Source: an uncultured Eubacteriales bacterium
Lineage (GTDB): Bacteria > Bacillota > Clostridia > Oscillospirales > Oscillospiraceae
DNA: 42,698 bases
Direction: 5' to 3'
NCBI GenBank assembly: GCA_900313925.1
Contig: OMTF01000035.1
Location: 1 to 42,698 of the forward strand
The first letter of the stretch is position 1. Every line of letters begins with the position of its first letter. Below the pieces are notes generated by a model. It made no database searches. It was not told the DNA's origin and was given only the letters and a program-made list of their open reading frames with translations. Positions 1-8,431 of this stretch are shown here, in pieces. The position numbers and the translations under genes were made by a program.

Positions 1-143
1 AGGGCTGCAATAATAGAACCAAGGTGCTGAAACGTATCTGCTATGGGGTAAGAAATTTCAAACGCTTTCGTAGCCGGATCCTTTTTATGGCCGCCTGATA
101 CGAATCTACTAAATATAACTACGGGGTAACTGCGACTAAAATA
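1..143 (-). other. Left-edge stretch with an open minus-strand frame
   Basis: No recognisable gene. On the minus strand one frame stays open for about 47 codons from about position 143 off the left edge, and the predicted residues look protein-like (for example a GGHKKDPATKAFE segment). No Shine-Dalgarno precedes it, and the only in-frame start nearby is a GTG (144-146) that lies inside the hppA terminator stem. An 11-nt direct repeat, CTAYGGGGTAA, occurs at 41-51 and 119-129. It could be the edge of a degraded gene, a repeat, or chance. Confidence 0.2.
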
Positions 144-171
144 CACGAGCCAGGCATACACCCGGCTCGTG
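138..171 (-). terminator. Probable terminator of hppA
   Basis: An 8-bp perfect stem (CACGAGCC at 144-151 pairing with GGCTCGTG at 164-171) with a 12-nt loop is followed on the minus strand by TATTTTAG. It lies about 100 bp after the hppA stop, in the right orientation for a rho-independent terminator. Confidence 0.6.
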
Positions 172-274
172 ATCCATTAATTTAACACCTATATTCTTTT
201 CTTTTTGGATTTACCCCAACATTTGACAAAGAAGCTAAAAGATGTTTTCTGCGCTTTATGCAGAATCCTTCACA

Positions 275-2272
275 TCAGAGGAGAAGACCGCCGATCTTTA
301 CAAATACAGGAGCAAAGACCAGAGATACAACCGTCATCAACTTAATAAGAATGTTAATGGAAGGACCGGAAGTATCTTTGAACGGATCACCGACCGTATC
401 GCCGACGACAGCCGCTTTATGTGCTTCGGAGCCCTTGCCGCCGTGATGGCCTTCCTCAATATACTTCTTCGCATTGTCCCATGCGCCGCCGGAGTTTGCC
501 ATAAAGATAGCTAGAAGAACACCGGTAACGAGCGCGCCGCAGATCATTCCGCCCAGCGCTTCCGTGCCAAGCAGGATGCCGACCGCAAGGGGAGCCAGTA
601 CAGCCATCAGTCCCGGAACAATCATCTCATGCAGAGCTGCTCTGGTAGAAATGGAAACGCAGGTGCCGTAGTCCGGCTTCGCAGTTCCTTCCAGAATGCC
701 GGGAATTGTATGGAACTGGCGGCGGACCTCTTCAATCATCTTGTATGCCGCTTTGGAGACGGAGCTCATGGTCAGTGCGGAGAATATGAAAGGCAGCATG
801 CCGCCGATCAGAACGCCGATGACGACCATAGGGCTCAGAATGCTGATGTTTTCAAGCCCGGTTTCTTGTGCGTAGGAAACGAACAGGGCAAGAGCGGTCA
901 GAGCCGCAGAGCCAATAGCAAAGCCTTTACCCATGGCAGCAGTGGTATTTCCAACGGAGTCAAGCTTATCCGTTATTTCACGAACATGCGGGTCAAGACC
1001 GGACATTTCAGCGATACCGCCGGAGTTGTCCGCGATTGGGCCGTATGCGTCAACCGCGACAGTAATGCCGGTTGTAGATAGCATGCCGACGGCGGAAAGC
1101 GCGATGCCATAGAGACCACAGCTTAAGTAGGCAGCAAAAATGCCTACGCAGATGAGCAGAATCGGAACCCAGGTGCTCTGCATGCCGGTCGCGATGCCGC
1201 TGATGATTGTCGTAGCAGCACCGGTTTCAGACTGCTGTGCGATCTCCTTCACGTAGCGGTAGTCACTGGAGGTATAAATCTCCGTAACCTTTCCGATGAC
1301 CAAGCCGACAATCAGACCGGCAATGATGGCAATCGAGGGGGCTAGCGTAGAAAACAGGACATTACTGAATATCAGGGAGGCAACAACAACCAGAAGAGCG
1401 GAAACATATGAGCCTACACTCAGCGCACGCTGCGGGTTCGCACCTTCTTTGCTCCGAACGAAGAACGTCGCGATGACGGAAGCAAGGATTCCGCATGCTG
1501 CAATCGCCAGAGGATACAGCACGCCGGCACCTTCCACTGCGTTGAGCGTCGTAACGCTTACACCAAGGGTAATCGCGGAAACGAGAGCACCTACATAGGA
1601 CTCAAACAGGTCGGCACCCATGCCAGCCACGTCGCCGACGTTATCTCCGACATTGTCGGCGATAACGGCAGGGTTACGCGGATCGTCTTCGGGAATTCCC
1701 GCTTCGACCTTGCCAACCAGGTCAGCACCGACGTCGGCTGCTTTTGTATAGATGCCGCCCCCGACACGCGCAAACAAGGCGATGGAAGAAGCACCCAGGG
1801 AGAAACCGAACAGAATGTCGTAGTTGCCGGTGAAAATGTAGATGAGGCTGCAGCCGAGAAGGCCGAGGCCGACAACACACATTCCCATTACCGAACCGCC
1901 GGAGAACGCGACCCCGAGGGCTTTGTTCATGCCGCCGTCCATAGCCGCCTGCGCAGTGCGTACATTTGCGCGGGTCGCCGTCATCATGCCGAAATACCCG
2001 GCCAGGATAGAGCACAGAGCGCCGCACACAAAGCATGCAGCGGTTGCCCAGTTGATGAACAGGCCAATCAGCAGAAACAGCACAACAATGAAGATCGCCA
2101 TGAACTTGTACTCGGAGTACAGAAACGCCTTCGCGCCTTCACTGATAGCGGCCGCAATCTCCTGCATGCGGTCATTGCCGTTTTTTGCCTTTTTGACTAC
2201 TGCCGCCTTATACGCTGCGAAGATCAGCGCAACTACAGCGAGTACAGGCGCGAGCCAATACAGGGAATTCAT
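275..2272 (-). CDS. hppA: K+-dependent membrane-bound ion-pumping pyrophosphatase
   Basis: Integral membrane pyrophosphatase that couples PPi hydrolysis to H+ or Na+ export. The 665-aa length fits the family. The PPi/Mg2+ site is intact: [11 protein letters not shown] at residues 180-190 and NVGDNVGD at 207-214. The segment GNTTAA at 441-446 has alanine where K+-independent enzymes carry lysine (GNTTKA), so it belongs to the K+-dependent class by the known family rule. Whether it moves H+ or Na+ cannot be read safely. Many hydrophobic segments (about 16 expected) run through the whole length. It has its own promoter and a 5' UTR hairpin, and lies downstream of a GntR regulator on the same strand. 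With NfnAB nearby it fits an energy-limited anaerobe. Confidence 0.96.
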   Translation of the reverse strand: MNSLYWLAPVLAVVALIFAAYKAAVVKKAKNGNDRMQEIAAAISEGAKAFLYSEYKFMAIFIVVLFLLIGLFINWATAACFVCGALCSILAGYFGMMTATRANVRTAQAAMDGGMNKALGVAFSGGSVMGMCVVGLGLLGCSLIYIFTGNYDILFGFSLGASSIALFARVGGGIYTKAADVGADLVGKVEAGIPEDDPRNPAVIADNVGDNVGDVAGMGADLFESYVGALVSAITLGVSVTTLNAVEGAGVLYPLAIAACGILASVIATFFVRSKEGANPQRALSVGSYVSALLVVVASLIFSNVLFSTLAPSIAIIAGLIVGLVIGKVTEIYTSSDYRYVKEIAQQSETGAATTIISGIATGMQSTWVPILLICVGIFAAYLSCGLYGIALSAVGMLSTTGITVAVDAYGPIADNSGGIAEMSGLDPHVREITDKLDSVGNTTAAMGKGFAIGSAALTALALFVSYAQETGLENISILSPMVVIGVLIGGMLPFIFSALTMSSVSKAAYKMIEEVRRQFHTIPGILEGTAKPDYGTCVSISTRAALHEMIVPGLMAVLAPLAVGILLGTEALGGMICGALVTGVLLAIFMANSGGAWDNAKKYIEEGHHGGKGSEAHKAAVVGDTVGDPFKDTSGPSINILIKLMTVVSLVFAPVFVKIGGLLL

Positions 2273-2310
2273 AACACAATCACTTCCATAACTTAAATAA
2301 TATTGAATAT

Positions 2311-2338
2311 ACTAAGGCGCCCTCCCGGACACCTTAGT
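2311..2338 (-). promoter_or_regulatory. Hairpin at the predicted 5' end of hppA mRNA
   Basis: ACTAAGG (2311-2317) pairs with CCTTAGT (2332-2338). The hairpin begins only a few bases after the predicted start of transcription. No U-run follows, so it is more likely a 5' stabilising or regulatory hairpin than a terminator. Confidence 0.4.
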
Positions 2339-2340
2339 GC

Positions 2341-2369
2341 ATTCTACACTAACTTATAGGTAAAATCAA
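2341..2369 (-). promoter_or_regulatory. Sigma-A-like promoter of hppA
   Basis: Minus strand: -35 TTGATT (2369-2364), a 17-bp spacer, -10 TAGAAT (2346-2341). It lies about 70 bp upstream of the hppA start codon. Confidence 0.6.
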
Positions 2370-2481
2370 ATGCTAAAAAGCCCCAAATAATGCCTTTCCG
2401 GGAAAATTTTTCATGTTGTCGGATTTCCTGGCGATTCGAGCTCTTTTTTTGTAATAAATATGAATTTTGGATATTCTATTC

Positions 2482-3198
2482 TTACGATTTAAAGGGGTCT
2501 GTGCCGTCATTGGAGAAAAGTGTAAAGTTCAGACTTGCACGCACGTGATCGTTCATAGCCTGGCGGGCAAGTGTGGGAATGTGCATCTTTATGGCGGAAA
2601 CAATGGCACTGTGATTATAAAGTACAGAGGAAGACCAGGGGTTTTCATGCCGTGTCCCGATAAATTCCATCATTGAGGCTTCATACATAGTCAGTTTCGG
2701 AAGAATCAGATCGTAGCACTGCTGAATGTATGTGTTCTGCGAGGATTTCACAATCAGGCCGTGGAACGGGAGATCTGTGTCGATCATTCCGCGGATATCC
2801 TTGCTGACAACGCAGGTTTCAAACTCCTGCGCAAGGGTTTCCAGGCGCCGGATGGTTTCCTTATCAGCTCGCTCCGTGCAAAGCGAAGCGGCTTCGCACT
2901 CTACGGCGCCTCGCATGCTGTAAAGGTTAATCATATCACTCATGCTCAGACTGAGTACGAAATAACCGGAGACTTCCGGATGCGTAACAACGAAACCTTT
3001 TTCATAAAGAAGGGTGACGGCTTCGGCGATCGGCGTACGCGAAATTCCGAGACTTGCTGCGATCTGATTGATATTGAGCTTCGTTCCCGGTTTTATTTCC
3101 AGACCGGTAATCTTATCATACAGCAAATCGTAGACGACGTCTCTGAGCTTCGCGAAAGGCTTTTTGTCCATGTAATCCTGAAGATCCTGCTGTGTCAT
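2482..3198 (-). CDS. FadR-family GntR transcriptional regulator
   Basis: Cytoplasmic DNA-binding repressor or activator, 238 aa. Residues about 15-75 form the GntR winged helix, with the recognition stretch NQIAASLGISRTPIAEA. The rest is an all-helical FCD ligand domain, whose metal-site pattern is visible: D and H in DTDLPFHGL, then H in LYNHSAI and H in NDHVRAS. I chose the ATG at 3198 because GGAGGG sits six bases upstream; an upstream in-frame start would add 11 residues with no such site. The FCD ligand is usually an organic acid, but none can be deduced here. It precedes hppA, which has its own promoter, so a regulatory link is only inferred. Confidence 0.9.
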   Translation of the reverse strand: MTQQDLQDYMDKKPFAKLRDVVYDLLYDKITGLEIKPGTKLNINQIAASLGISRTPIAEAVTLLYEKGFVVTHPEVSGYFVLSLSMSDMINLYSMRGAVECEAASLCTERADKETIRRLETLAQEFETCVVSKDIRGMIDTDLPFHGLIVKSSQNTYIQQCYDLILPKLTMYEASMMEFIGTRHENPWSSSVLYNHSAIVSAIKMHIPTLARQAMNDHVRASLNFTLFSNDGTDPFKS

Positions 3199-3280
3199 TG
3201 CTCCCTCCAAACCGGCCGGTACACTGGCCATTTATTATCCCCCCGTAGAATTGACAAGGTGGTTTCAGACTTACGGAATT

Positions 3281-3309
3281 ATTGTATAGGTTGTATGGAT
3301 AAAAATCAA
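3281..3309 (-). promoter_or_regulatory. Sigma-A-like promoter of the GntR regulator
   Basis: Minus strand: -35 TTGATT (3309-3304), a 17-bp spacer, -10 TACAAT (3286-3281). It is about 80 bp upstream of the regulator start. Confidence 0.55.
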
Positions 3310-3474
3310 CATTGCCTTAAAATTAACTATTCTTGTCCTGACTTAGCCACAACTTTTCGAGAAACTTAAAATTTGTTATGTAGTTTAGAGGCAAAAAATA
3401 ACCAGAAAAACACGGGAATTTTCAGCAGAAAGAATAATTTGACTGTGACAGAACCGGATTGAAAAAAGGAGATA

Positions 3475-3651
3475 TTGAGAATAAGATTCTGCCTTTGCCA
3501 ATTGAGGGTGCCCGCATTTTACTCACAGGCTGCAGATCAGCTTCAGGTGGACAGACTATGGAAGACAGCTTCGGATATGAGACACGGAACGATCCCTTGC
3601 ATTGAGCATACCATTATAAAGCAGGTGCAAAATCGGGAGAAACCGGATTAA
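3475..3651 (+). CDS. Possible small protein, 58 aa, function unknown
   Basis: The 690-bp gap between the GntR regulator and nfnB holds one plus-strand open frame of 58 codons. It starts at a TTG preceded by AAAGGAG (only 3 nt spacing) and ends in TAA. The predicted product is hydrophilic and helix-prone in its second half (for example ADQLQVDRLWKTASDM). A stem-loop followed by six T residues lies about 85 bp after the stop in the matching orientation. Against it: a non-ATG start, short spacing, no convincing promoter, and a length that random sequence gives at a few per cent. I recognise no family. Confidence 0.25.
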   Translation: MRIRFCLCQLRVPAFYSQAADQLQVDRLWKTASDMRHGTIPCIEHTIIKQVQNREKPD

Positions 3652-3736
3652 AACTGCGCTTATCCTTCGCAGCAAATGGGCTTCCGGTTCGTAAAATTTT
3701 CATTTGCTTTATTTGTCTATGACGCAGAAATATAAG

Positions 3737-3796
3737 GAGGAAAGTCGCTCGTTGCGAGTCAGCGCACGAATTTTCGACTTTCCTCTTGAATTTTTT
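3737..3796 (+). terminator. Stem-loop with T-run, possible terminator
   Basis: An 11-bp perfect stem, GAGGAAAGTCG (3737-3747) with CGACTTTCCTC (3775-3785), encloses a smaller CTCG-TTG-CGAG hairpin. On the plus strand TTTTTT follows at 3791-3796. It could end the small plus-strand frame, or act on the minus strand downstream of nfnB, where a weaker T-rich tail follows. Confidence 0.45.
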
Positions 3797-3890
3797 AATA
3801 AACTGCTTGTTTTTTTGCTTTCTAAAAATGGGGCGATAGCAATGAAAAAATCATCTAGATACGGCCCTGGTAAGAAAATTGCAGATGGCG

Positions 3891-5288
3891 TTATTTCGCC
3901 TTGCTGCGGATGTAAGCGTCAATGCTCTTGGCGCCCGTTTTGCCAGCGCCCATAGCCATAATGACTGTGGCAGAACCGGTTACGGCATCGCCTCCGGCAA
4001 ATACGCCCTCCCGACTGGTCTGGCCGTTTTCGTCCGCCTGAATTCCGCCCTTCGGAGTAGCTTCCAGGCCTTCCGTGGTGGAGCGGAGAAGCGGATTCGG
4101 CTTCGTGCCGATAGCAATGATAACGGCATCGCACTCGATGACCCAGTTGGAGTTTGGAACGGCAACCGGTCTGCGGCGTCCTTTTTCATCCGGCTCGCCG
4201 AGCTCCATCTTCTGCACTTCAATGCCCGTAACGTGACCCTGCTCATCGCCCAGGATCTGCACCGGATTGTTCAGCAGCTGGAACTCAATGCCTTCCGGAA
4301 TAGCATGCTCGACCTCTTCCTTACGGGCAGGAAGTTCCTCTTTTCCGCGCCGATATACAATATATACATGCTCCGCACCGAGCCGCTTTGCGACACGGGA
4401 GGCATCCATTGCCACATTGCCGCCGCCGACGACAACGACTTTCTTGGGGTGCTTAATCGGCGTATCGTAATCGTCCCGATAGGCTTTCATCAAATTGACG
4501 CGAGTCAGGAACTCGTTTGCCGAATACACGCCGAGAAGATTTTCACCGGGACAGTGCAGGAACTGTGGCAGACCGGCGCCGGAGCCGATATATACGGCTT
4601 CAAAGCCCATGTCATCAAACAGTTCATCCACGGTTACGGCTTTGCCGATTACGGCGTCCGTAACAATTTTGACGCCCATCGCTTTCAGATTATCAATTTC
4701 CTTAGCTACAATTTCCTTCGGAAGACGGAACTGCGGGATGCCATATACGAGAACTCCTCCCGGCTTATGGAAAGCTTCGAAGATCGTTACATCGTATCCC
4801 ATTTTGCGAAGGTCGCCTGCACACGTCAGGGAAGACGGTCCCGATCCGACAATGGCGACGCGATGGCCATTGCTCTTCGGGGGCTCCACTTTCGGCAGAT
4901 CCTTTCGATTCATATGATAATCGGCAGCAAAACGTTCAAGCCGGCCGATCCCGACGCCTTCTCCATTCTTACCGCGGATGCATTTTCCTTCGCACTGCTT
5001 TTCCTGCGGGCACACGCGGCCGCAGACGGCAGGGAGGGAATTTGTGGAGGAGATGATATCGTACGCGGCGTCAAAGTTGCCCTTTGCCATTTCCGCGATA
5101 AATTCCGGGATGCGAACCATGACCGGGCAGCCTGTACGGCACTGCGGATTTGCGCAGTTCAGGCAGCGCTGCGCTTCGTCAATGGCCATCTCAGGCGTAT
5201 AGCCCAAAGCGACTTCATCAAAATTTTTGTTGCGGACCTGAGGATCCTGCTCCGGCATTGGGTTTTTGTCTTTTCTCATATTAGGCAT
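3891..5288 (-). CDS. gltA: NfnB / GltA-type NADPH-dependent flavoprotein oxidoreductase
   Basis: Large subunit of the NfnAB (SudAB-like) complex, 465 aa, homologous to the glutamate synthase small subunit. In NfnAB it carries the bifurcating FAD and binds NADPH and two [4Fe-4S] clusters. Visible: N-terminal cysteine motifs CLNCANPQCRTGC and CGRVCPQEKQCEGKC, an FAD dinucleotide fold VAIVGSGPSS, a second nucleotide fold VVVVGGGNVAMD, and the C-terminal FAD-closing GVFAGGDAVTGS. The ATG at 5288 has GGAGGT seven bases upstream; a GTG three codons earlier is poorer. It overlaps the end of nfnA by 8 bp, so the pair is translationally coupled. No glutamate synthase large subunit is adjacent, which favours the Nfn role over glutamate synthesis. 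Confidence 0.93.
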   Translation of the reverse strand: MPNMRKDKNPMPEQDPQVRNKNFDEVALGYTPEMAIDEAQRCLNCANPQCRTGCPVMVRIPEFIAEMAKGNFDAAYDIISSTNSLPAVCGRVCPQEKQCEGKCIRGKNGEGVGIGRLERFAADYHMNRKDLPKVEPPKSNGHRVAIVGSGPSSLTCAGDLRKMGYDVTIFEAFHKPGGVLVYGIPQFRLPKEIVAKEIDNLKAMGVKIVTDAVIGKAVTVDELFDDMGFEAVYIGSGAGLPQFLHCPGENLLGVYSANEFLTRVNLMKAYRDDYDTPIKHPKKVVVVGGGNVAMDASRVAKRLGAEHVYIVYRRGKEELPARKEEVEHAIPEGIEFQLLNNPVQILGDEQGHVTGIEVQKMELGEPDEKGRRRPVAVPNSNWVIECDAVIIAIGTKPNPLLRSTTEGLEATPKGGIQADENGQTSREGVFAGGDAVTGSATVIMAMGAGKTGAKSIDAYIRSKAK

Positions 5289-6132
5289 TCCGAACACCTC
5301 CGGTCATCTTGCAAATGTGCTTATTGGCTTCCGCTTCATCATCGTTATAGAACGCGCCGCGCTTGATAAGAAGGTCAAAGTCGACCTGGTGCGCATCAAA
5401 GTCCGGTCCGTCAACGCAGGCAAACTTTGTTTCTCCGCCGACCATAACGCGGCAGCCGCCGCACATTCCGGTTCCGTCCACCATGATGGGATTCAGAGAA
5501 ACAATGGTCTTGAGGTTGTAGGGCCTTGTGACATCGGCCACGAACTTCATCATAAGACCGGGCCCGATTGCAATGACGCGATCGTAGGTGTGTCCGGATT
5601 CCAATAGCTCCCGAAGCGTATCCGTCGTAAATCCCTTGCGGCCGAACGTGCCGTCGTCAGTGGTAATGTACAGATTGCTACAGGCTGCTTTGAGCTCATC
5701 TTCCAGAATTACGAAATCCTTGCTGCGGAAGCCCGCAATCATATCCACTTCGATGCCTTTTTCATGCATCTCCTTCGCAATGGGATAGGCTATCGCGCAG
5801 CCTACGCCGCCGCCGACAACCGCAACTTTGGAAAGACCGTCCATTTCGGTTGCCCGTCCGAGCGGACCCACGAAGTCCGTAATGTAATCTCCCTCTTCCA
5901 CCGTATGTAGCATTTTTGTCGTATGCCCTGCGGCTTGAACCATAACAGTTACGGTTCCTTTTTCCCGGTCATAGCCTGCTACGGAAACAGGAACTCTTTC
6001 GCCCTGCTCATCCAGCCGGAAGATGACAAACTGCCCGGCTGCCGCATGCTTTGCGACCAGAGGTGCCTCGATTTCAAAGAGGCATATGGTCTTTGCGTTG
6101 TCCAGGAATCTCTTCTTGACAATTTTGAACAT
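5281..6132 (-). CDS. nfnA: NfnA: ferredoxin-NADP+ reductase subunit alpha
   Basis: Small subunit of the electron-bifurcating NADH-dependent reduced ferredoxin:NADP+ oxidoreductase, 283 aa, cytoplasmic. It has a ferredoxin-reductase-like FAD domain (about residues 1-95; RVPVSVAGYD), an NAD-binding domain (VAVVGGGVGCAIAYP), and a C-terminal [2Fe-2S] segment, MVDGTGMCGGCRV followed by FACVDGP. This gives three cysteines and an aspartate, the ligand set known for NfnA. The start at 6132 gives the family N-terminus MFKIVKKRF; an upstream frame start adds 13 unrelated residues. It is first in the two-gene operon, behind a near-consensus promoter. Confidence 0.93.
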   Translation of the reverse strand: MFKIVKKRFLDNAKTICLFEIEAPLVAKHAAAGQFVIFRLDEQGERVPVSVAGYDREKGTVTVMVQAAGHTTKMLHTVEEGDYITDFVGPLGRATEMDGLSKVAVVGGGVGCAIAYPIAKEMHEKGIEVDMIAGFRSKDFVILEDELKAACSNLYITTDDGTFGRKGFTTDTLRELLESGHTYDRVIAIGPGLMMKFVADVTRPYNLKTIVSLNPIMVDGTGMCGGCRVMVGGETKFACVDGPDFDAHQVDFDLLIKRGAFYNDDEAEANKHICKMTGGVRNA

Positions 6133-6194
6133 GTTACTACCTCGTATTTCTCTTATTTCCACAGAACGCACGGATTCTGCATAACTGTGATTCC

Positions 6195-6223
6195 ATATTA
6201 GTCAATAACATGATAAATGTCAA
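6195..6223 (-). promoter_or_regulatory. Strong sigma-A-like promoter of nfnAB
   Basis: Minus strand: -35 TTGACA (6223-6218), a 17-bp spacer, -10 TAATAT (6200-6195). A 5' UTR of about 55 nt is predicted. The rest of the 464-bp gap up to 6596 is AT-rich and holds only the hairpin at 6380-6409. Confidence 0.75.
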
Positions 6224-6379
6224 CAAAAAGTGCTAAATATCGGGACCGCAAATTGTATGAAGTGACAATAATCTGACAAAGAATTGTTAATAAATTGTCA
6301 GTTTGAACAAATGAGAAAGATAATATGCATATGGGAAGCACACATGCAGCAAACGATGCATCCGCCGAATAACAAAATA

Positions 6380-6409
6380 GGAAAGTCTGGATCAAAATCC
6401 AGACTTTCC
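6380..6409 (-). terminator. Perfect 13-bp stem with tetraloop, probable terminator
   Basis: GGAAAGTCTGGAT (6380-6392) and ATCCAGACTTTCC (6397-6409) are fully complementary around a 4-nt loop. On the minus strand TATTTTGTTATT follows, so it most likely ends the cca-to-acetyltransferase transcription unit, about 190 bp after its last stop. Confidence 0.65.
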
Positions 6410-6596
6410 TTTACAGAGGACAAAATGAAAAAGATGATTAGCTATAATAATTCCCTTACCACTTTCATCTTAAATTTCAAATATTTCAGAATAAATATCC
6501 CAATTGTTACGAAATGTTTAAAACTGTAGGGGCCAGCAGGGCAGAGACGGAAAAACCGGCCAGGGAACAGGCGCCTTGTATCCGATGGACGATTTT

Positions 6597-7412
6597 TCAG
6601 TCCAGAAGAAGTCCCCACCAGGAACCTTTCGGTGGGATTTCGGATGGGCAGGTGCAGATGCAGCTCCGGTCCGGACCCGGGAAGCGGACTTGCACGGCTG
6701 CGCAGTCATTTCTTCGTGCCTGTGCATTGATAAAGTCTTTTCCGGCACAGGGATCGCCTAGAAATTCGAAAACGTGGAATGTTCCCTCCTCCGGATATCC
6801 TGCGAATGCACAGGAATCAAATCGGTAAAAACCACCGCCGAGAGATTCGCAGAGATGCTGCTGAACGGAAAGATAGGGAATTGAGAAACTCACGTGGGGC
6901 ATTTCCGCCAGAAGTTCTTCCCGCTTCTCCCCATACGCCGTGGCACTGCAGAGACCGCGGGGAAATCCAGATGCCGCCCCGGCAGGAACCGGCCAGGCTT
7001 TCGTGGAAAAGGTACATGCCGGAAGCAGATTAAGCGTGCGGCGGTACCAGGGATAGAGTGAGGGCTCTGACGGACTCGTGGAGAGAAAGGAGACGCCCCG
7101 ATGCTGTGCCTCCGCCCGGCAGAACGACTGGACGCTGCGGGAAAGACCTCGTCCGCGGTATGCGGGCAGCGTAGCGACCGCATAGAGATAGGCACCGGAG
7201 AGTTCCCGGTAGGAAACGCCGAAAAGAATAAAAGCCATGGAAACCGGCCTTCCACCGGTTTCGGCAACCGCGGCAAAGCCGGTTTGCGGAAGGTCACGCA
7301 GGAATGTGTCAATCAGTGGGTAAGAGTCCTTGAACACCTGATACCATAGCTCCCGAAGAGAGGCTCGGTCTTCGGGAACAGCCATTCGAATCATGCTTGC
7401 GGATTCAGTCAT
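6597..7412 (-). CDS. GNAT-family N-acetyltransferase
   Basis: Predicted acetyl-CoA-dependent acyltransferase, 271 aa, substrate unknown. The GNAT core is in the N-terminal half: a beta-strand followed by the acetyl-CoA loop, LYAVATLPAYRGRGLSRSV. The C-terminal half is an extra region of about 120 residues with no motif I recognise, as in longer two-domain GNATs. I chose the ATG at 7412, which has AAGG upstream and overlaps the end of the DUF2156 gene by 8 bp; an upstream start would add 65 residues read out of frame through that gene. The overlap implies coupled translation with the DUF2156 gene. Confidence 0.8.
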   Translation of the reverse strand: MTESASMIRMAVPEDRASLRELWYQVFKDSYPLIDTFLRDLPQTGFAAVAETGGRPVSMAFILFGVSYRELSGAYLYAVATLPAYRGRGLSRSVQSFCRAEAQHRGVSFLSTSPSEPSLYPWYRRTLNLLPACTFSTKAWPVPAGAASGFPRGLCSATAYGEKREELLAEMPHVSFSIPYLSVQQHLCESLGGGFYRFDSCAFAGYPEEGTFHVFEFLGDPCAGKDFINAQARRNDCAAVQVRFPGPDRSCICTCPSEIPPKGSWWGLLLD

Positions 7413-8310
7413 TTTTATACCTTGCCGTATATTTCCGCAGAATGTAATCCGGATGCATGGAGAGTTTCGATTTGCGGAGCGATTCCTGTCCCATGTCATC
7501 CTCACGGTTGAGATAAAGAAGTTCAGGGTGGGTTGTAAGCAGCATGCGGGAAAACTCCCTTGCCACCATAGGGTACGCACCGTTGATGTCCACGCTAGCC
7601 TTCTCAAAGTGGACGTCGCAGGTGTCTTCGTTGATTTTTTCTCCGACGGTAAAGCCGATCACTTCGCCGTCTATGCGAAGCACTCCGCCGAACAGGCCCA
7701 GTGCTTCAAACGAATCAAATCCCCGTATGATGGCTTCTCTCTCGGAGCCGATGCCGTCCTGGAGCCGCCAGGCGTTATCCGATATCCACCGATCCAGCAT
7801 AGAAAGGCATTCCTCCAGCTGGGAAACACGCAGGGGCTCGAAGCTCCAGCGGGACAGATAGTCCGCTTCAAACCGATTGCAGTGGTTCTTTTTCCCGTGG
7901 TATTTCTTTCCGCGGTAGTAGGCTAAATCCGCGGTATGGTACATATAGTCTGCGTAGGGCTCTTCCTCATAGAGAAATGCGCCGGGATACGCTTGTTCCA
8001 AAAGCTGCCGATTTTCCTCCGTAATGCCGCTGATGCGCAGGTTCCATCCTTCCGCGCGGGCATGTTCATGCATTTCGTGAATGACAGGCTGCAGAGGGCC
8101 GCTTCCAATCGGAAAAGCATAAAACGGCAGATGCTCATAGGAAAGCTTTGTAACGACGCGCTGCTCGCAAACCGCCAGCTCCTGCTTATAGCTCGGATCC
8201 CACATATAAATATTGCCGAAGTTGAAGTCTGCGGAGCGTGTATTTTCGATACGGACAAAACGGTCATACCACGGCTTGTCCTGAAGCTGTACAGGTTTAA
8301 AGTTCAACAT
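7405..8310 (-). CDS. DUF2156 protein (phosphatidylglycerol lysyltransferase C-terminal-like)
   Basis: 301-aa soluble protein resembling the DUF2156 domain found at the C-terminus of MprF-type aminoacyl-lipid synthetases, which has a double GNAT-like fold. Features include the N-terminal DKPWYDRFVRIENTRSADFNFGNIYMW-type segment (quoted in part: ENTRSADFNFGNIYMW), KKYHGKKNHCNRFE in the middle, and HFEKASVDINGAYPMV then YLNREDDMGQESLRKSK near the end. No membrane segments are present, so it is not a full MprF flippase-synthetase. The start at 8310 has AGGA six bases upstream. The partner and substrate are unknown; it is coupled to the downstream GNAT. Confidence 0.8.
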   Translation of the reverse strand: MLNFKPVQLQDKPWYDRFVRIENTRSADFNFGNIYMWDPSYKQELAVCEQRVVTKLSYEHLPFYAFPIGSGPLQPVIHEMHEHARAEGWNLRISGITEENRQLLEQAYPGAFLYEEEPYADYMYHTADLAYYRGKKYHGKKNHCNRFEADYLSRWSFEPLRVSQLEECLSMLDRWISDNAWRLQDGIGSEREAIIRGFDSFEALGLFGGVLRIDGEVIGFTVGEKINEDTCDVHFEKASVDINGAYPMVAREFSRMLLTTHPELLYLNREDDMGQESLRKSKLSMHPDYILRKYTARYKND

Positions 8311-8391
8311 AAAAAATCCTGATTGTATCAAGTAGTGCGGCTTTGCGCGGCAGAGGGGCAGAAATTTCGCGCAAGCTCTATTTTATGGCAA

Positions 8392-8400
8392 ATTATAGCA
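8392..8400 (-). promoter_or_regulatory. Extended -10 promoter upstream of the DUF2156-GNAT pair
   Basis: Minus strand TGCTATAAT (8400-8392) is an extended -10 element (TGnTATAAT). No good -35 is visible. It sits about 80 bp upstream of the DUF2156 gene and would let the pair be expressed apart from cca and the glycosylase. Confidence 0.45.
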
Positions 8401-8431
8401 CGAAGAGGGAGCAAAAGCTGTAGTATTTGAG

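Noticed and set aside
3704..3955. 83-codon plus-strand frame before nfnB
   Set aside because: Crosses the stem-loop at 3737-3785 and the 3' end of nfnB; not protein-like.
3879..5366. 495-codon open frame on the plus strand opposite nfnB
   Set aside because: Shadow of a clear gene; no binding site, and no domain in its translation. The reading frame of nfnB has all family motifs.
6284..6529. 81-codon plus-strand frame after nfnA
   Set aside because: Runs through the perfect hairpin at 6380-6409, has no ribosome binding site, and its composition is low-complexity.
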